Assembly: GCA_965228165.1 (NCBI GenBank)
Contig: CBDDHB010000003.1
Location: 682,001 to 746,000 of the forward strand
Source of the DNA: Oleispirillum sp965228165
Lineage (GTDB): Bacteria; Pseudomonadota; Alphaproteobacteria; Rhodospirillales; Rhodospirillaceae
Length of the DNA: 64,000 nucleotides
Direction of reading: 5' to 3'
Below, in pieces: positions 62,892 to 64,000 of this stretch (the stretch's first letter is position 1; every line of letters begins with the position of its first letter). The position numbers were made by a program, and so were the translations under genes. The notes below the pieces were generated by a model. It did no database searches, was not told where the DNA came from, and saw only the letters and a program-made list of their open reading frames with translations.

Positions 62892-64000
62892 TCAGTAACG
62901 ATATTCCTCCGGCTTGAAGGGGCCGTCAACCGACACCCCGATGTAGGCCGCCTGCTCCGGGCTCATCTTCTGGAGCTTCACCCCCAGCTTGCCGAGGTGC
63001 AGCGCCGCGACCTTTTCGTCCAGGGTCTTGGGCAGAACGTAGACCTTCTTCTCGTAGGCCTGGGGGTTGTTCCACAGTTCGATCTGCGCCAGCACCTGAT
63101 TGCTGAACGAGGCGCTCATCACGAAGCTGGGATGGCCGGTGGCGCAACCCAGGTTGACCAGGCGGCCTTCCGCCAGGACGATGATCCGCTTGCCATCGGG
63201 GAACTCCACCTCGTCCACCTGCGGCTTCACCGGCATCCACTTGAAGTTGCGCAGCCCGGCGATCTGGATCTCGCTGTCGAAGTGGCCGATGTTGCAGACG
63301 ATCGCCCGGTCCTTCATCGCCCGCATGTGATCGACGGTGATCACGTCGATGTTGCCGGTGGCGGTGACGAAGATGTCGCCGCGCGGCGCGGCTTCCTCCA
63401 TCGTCGTCACTTCGAAGCCTTCCATCGCCGCCTGCAACGCGCAGATCGGATCGACCTCGGTGACGATGACGCGGCAACCGGCGCGGGACAGGCTGTCCGC
63501 CGAACCCTTGCCGACGTCGCCGAAGCCCGCGACCACCGCCACCTTGCCCGCCATCATCACGTCGGTGGCGCGGCGGATGCCGTCGACCAGGGACTCGCGG
63601 CAGCCGTATTTGTTGTCAAATTTCGACTTGGTGACGCTGTCGTTGACGTTGATCGCCGGAACCAGCAGCGAGCCTTCGCGCGCCATTTCATGCAGGCGGT
63701 GGACGCCGGTGGTGGTTTCCTCGGAGATGCCGCGCACGTCCTTCATCAGGTCGGGGAATTTCTCGTGCATCATCTTGGTCAGGTCGCCGCCGTCGTCCAG
63801 GATCATGTTCGGACGCCAGCCGTTCGGCCCCAGGATCATCTGTTCGATGCACCAGTCGGCCTCTTCCAGGGTTTCGCCCTTCCAGGCGAACACCGGAATC
63901 CCCGCCTTGGCGATGGCGGCGGCGGCATGGTCCTGCGTCGAATAGATGTTGCAGGAGCTCCAGCGCACTTCCGCGCCAAGGGCGATCAGGGTCTCGATGA
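62892..64000 (-). CDS. ahcY: Adenosylhomocysteinase, 5' end outside window
   Basis: Hydrolyses S-adenosylhomocysteine to adenosine and homocysteine with bound NAD, so it serves the methyl cycle that metB and the SAM riboswitch also touch. Visible: VRWSSCNIYSTQDHAAAAI, NVNDSVTKSKFDNKYGCRESLVDG-type substrate site (VNDSVTKSKFDNKYGC), NAD motif VAGFGDVGKGSADSL, and the C-terminal GPFKPEEYRY that closes the neighbouring active site. About 369 residues are present; 60-100 more lie beyond the edge. It probably heads the transcript of the PAS kinase. Confidence 0.95.
   Translation of the reverse strand, partial: IETLIALGAEVRWSSCNIYSTQDHAAAAIAKAGIPVFAWKGETLEEADWCIEQMILGPNGWRPNMILDDGGDLTKMMHEKFPDLMKDVRGISEETTTGVHRLHEMAREGSLLVPAINVNDSVTKSKFDNKYGCRESLVDGIRRATDVMMAGKVAVVAGFGDVGKGSADSLSRAGCRVIVTEVDPICALQAAMEGFEVTTMEEAAPRGDIFVTATGNIDVITVDHMRAMKDRAIVCNIGHFDSEIQIAGLRNFKWMPVKPQVDEVEFPDGKRIIVLAEGRLVNLGCATGHPSFVMSASFSNQVLAQIELWNNPQAYEKKVYVLPKTLDEKVAALHLGKLGVKLQKMSPEQAAYIGVSVDGPFKPEEYRY

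Overview
The window is a dense, very GC-rich chromosome segment. Its gene orders are typical of Alphaproteobacteria, most likely Rhodospirillales: trpF-trpB-trpA-accD-folC, aroA-cmk-rpsA-ihfB-lapA-pyrF, and ahcY - PAS kinase - tsaE - amgK - murU - addB - addA - trxA. A FYDLN-type small acidic protein and an ATGA-coupled dapF-mtaB-ftsY-recR operon fit the same group. I cannot name the species from the sequence alone.

Layout. 1-4.2 kb: the end of an iron-sulfur protein, then dapF-mtaB-ftsY-recR. 4.2-7.3 kb: sulfur amino-acid genes metB (behind a probable SAM-II riboswitch) and cysK. 7.4-11.8 kb: a chemoreceptor, a membrane diguanylate cyclase and a YecH-like protein with an FNR-type box. 11.8-17.7 kb: nfeD, rmuC, def, fmt, truA, an Asp/Glu-type racemase and a divergent LysR regulator. 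17.7-22.2 kb: a frameshifted FIST-PAS-histidine kinase and a PAS protein. 22.4-29.5 kb: an accessory block of a GntR regulator, a 66-residue protein, a polytopic membrane protein of unknown family, a Tat-exported metallo-beta-lactamase-fold enzyme, a COG0523 metal GTPase with a His/Cys-rich linker, and ExbB-ExbD-TonB. 29.6-38.7 kb: tRNA-Ala(GGC) and housekeeping genes, ending in the trp and pyrF genes. 38.7-41.2 kb: an IS3-family element, a gene remnant and a broken flavin-binding gene, which separate trpA from accD. 41.2-54.2 kb: accD, folC, a methyltransferase, trxA, addAB, murU, amgK and tsaE. 54.3-64 kb: a ferredoxin-NADP reductase, a complete small type II-C CRISPR-Cas module (tracrRNA, cas9, cas1, cas2, two repeats), a degenerate PAS kinase and the 3' part of ahcY.

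The most distinctive feature is the CRISPR-Cas module. It lies between two 110-bp direct repeats that differ at one base. Each repeat contains the last 12 codons of the neighbouring kinase gene plus half of a dispersed intergenic repeat, so the module looks inserted with duplication of its junction. The array has two repeats and one spacer, and each repeat contains promoter-like -35 and -10 boxes. The tracrRNA gene can be read in full, including its terminator.

Two genome-wide features also stand out. A roughly 200-bp MITE-like repeat with inverted ends (AAAACCAGGCC / GGCCTGGTTTT) occupies at least six intergenic gaps, usually starting right after a stop codon. In addition, several genes (FIST kinase, flavin protein, IS orfB, cas9, PAS kinase, probably the racemase) are each put out of frame by a single base, mostly in a G or C homopolymer. 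That pattern could reflect homopolymer errors in the assembly as easily as real gene decay.
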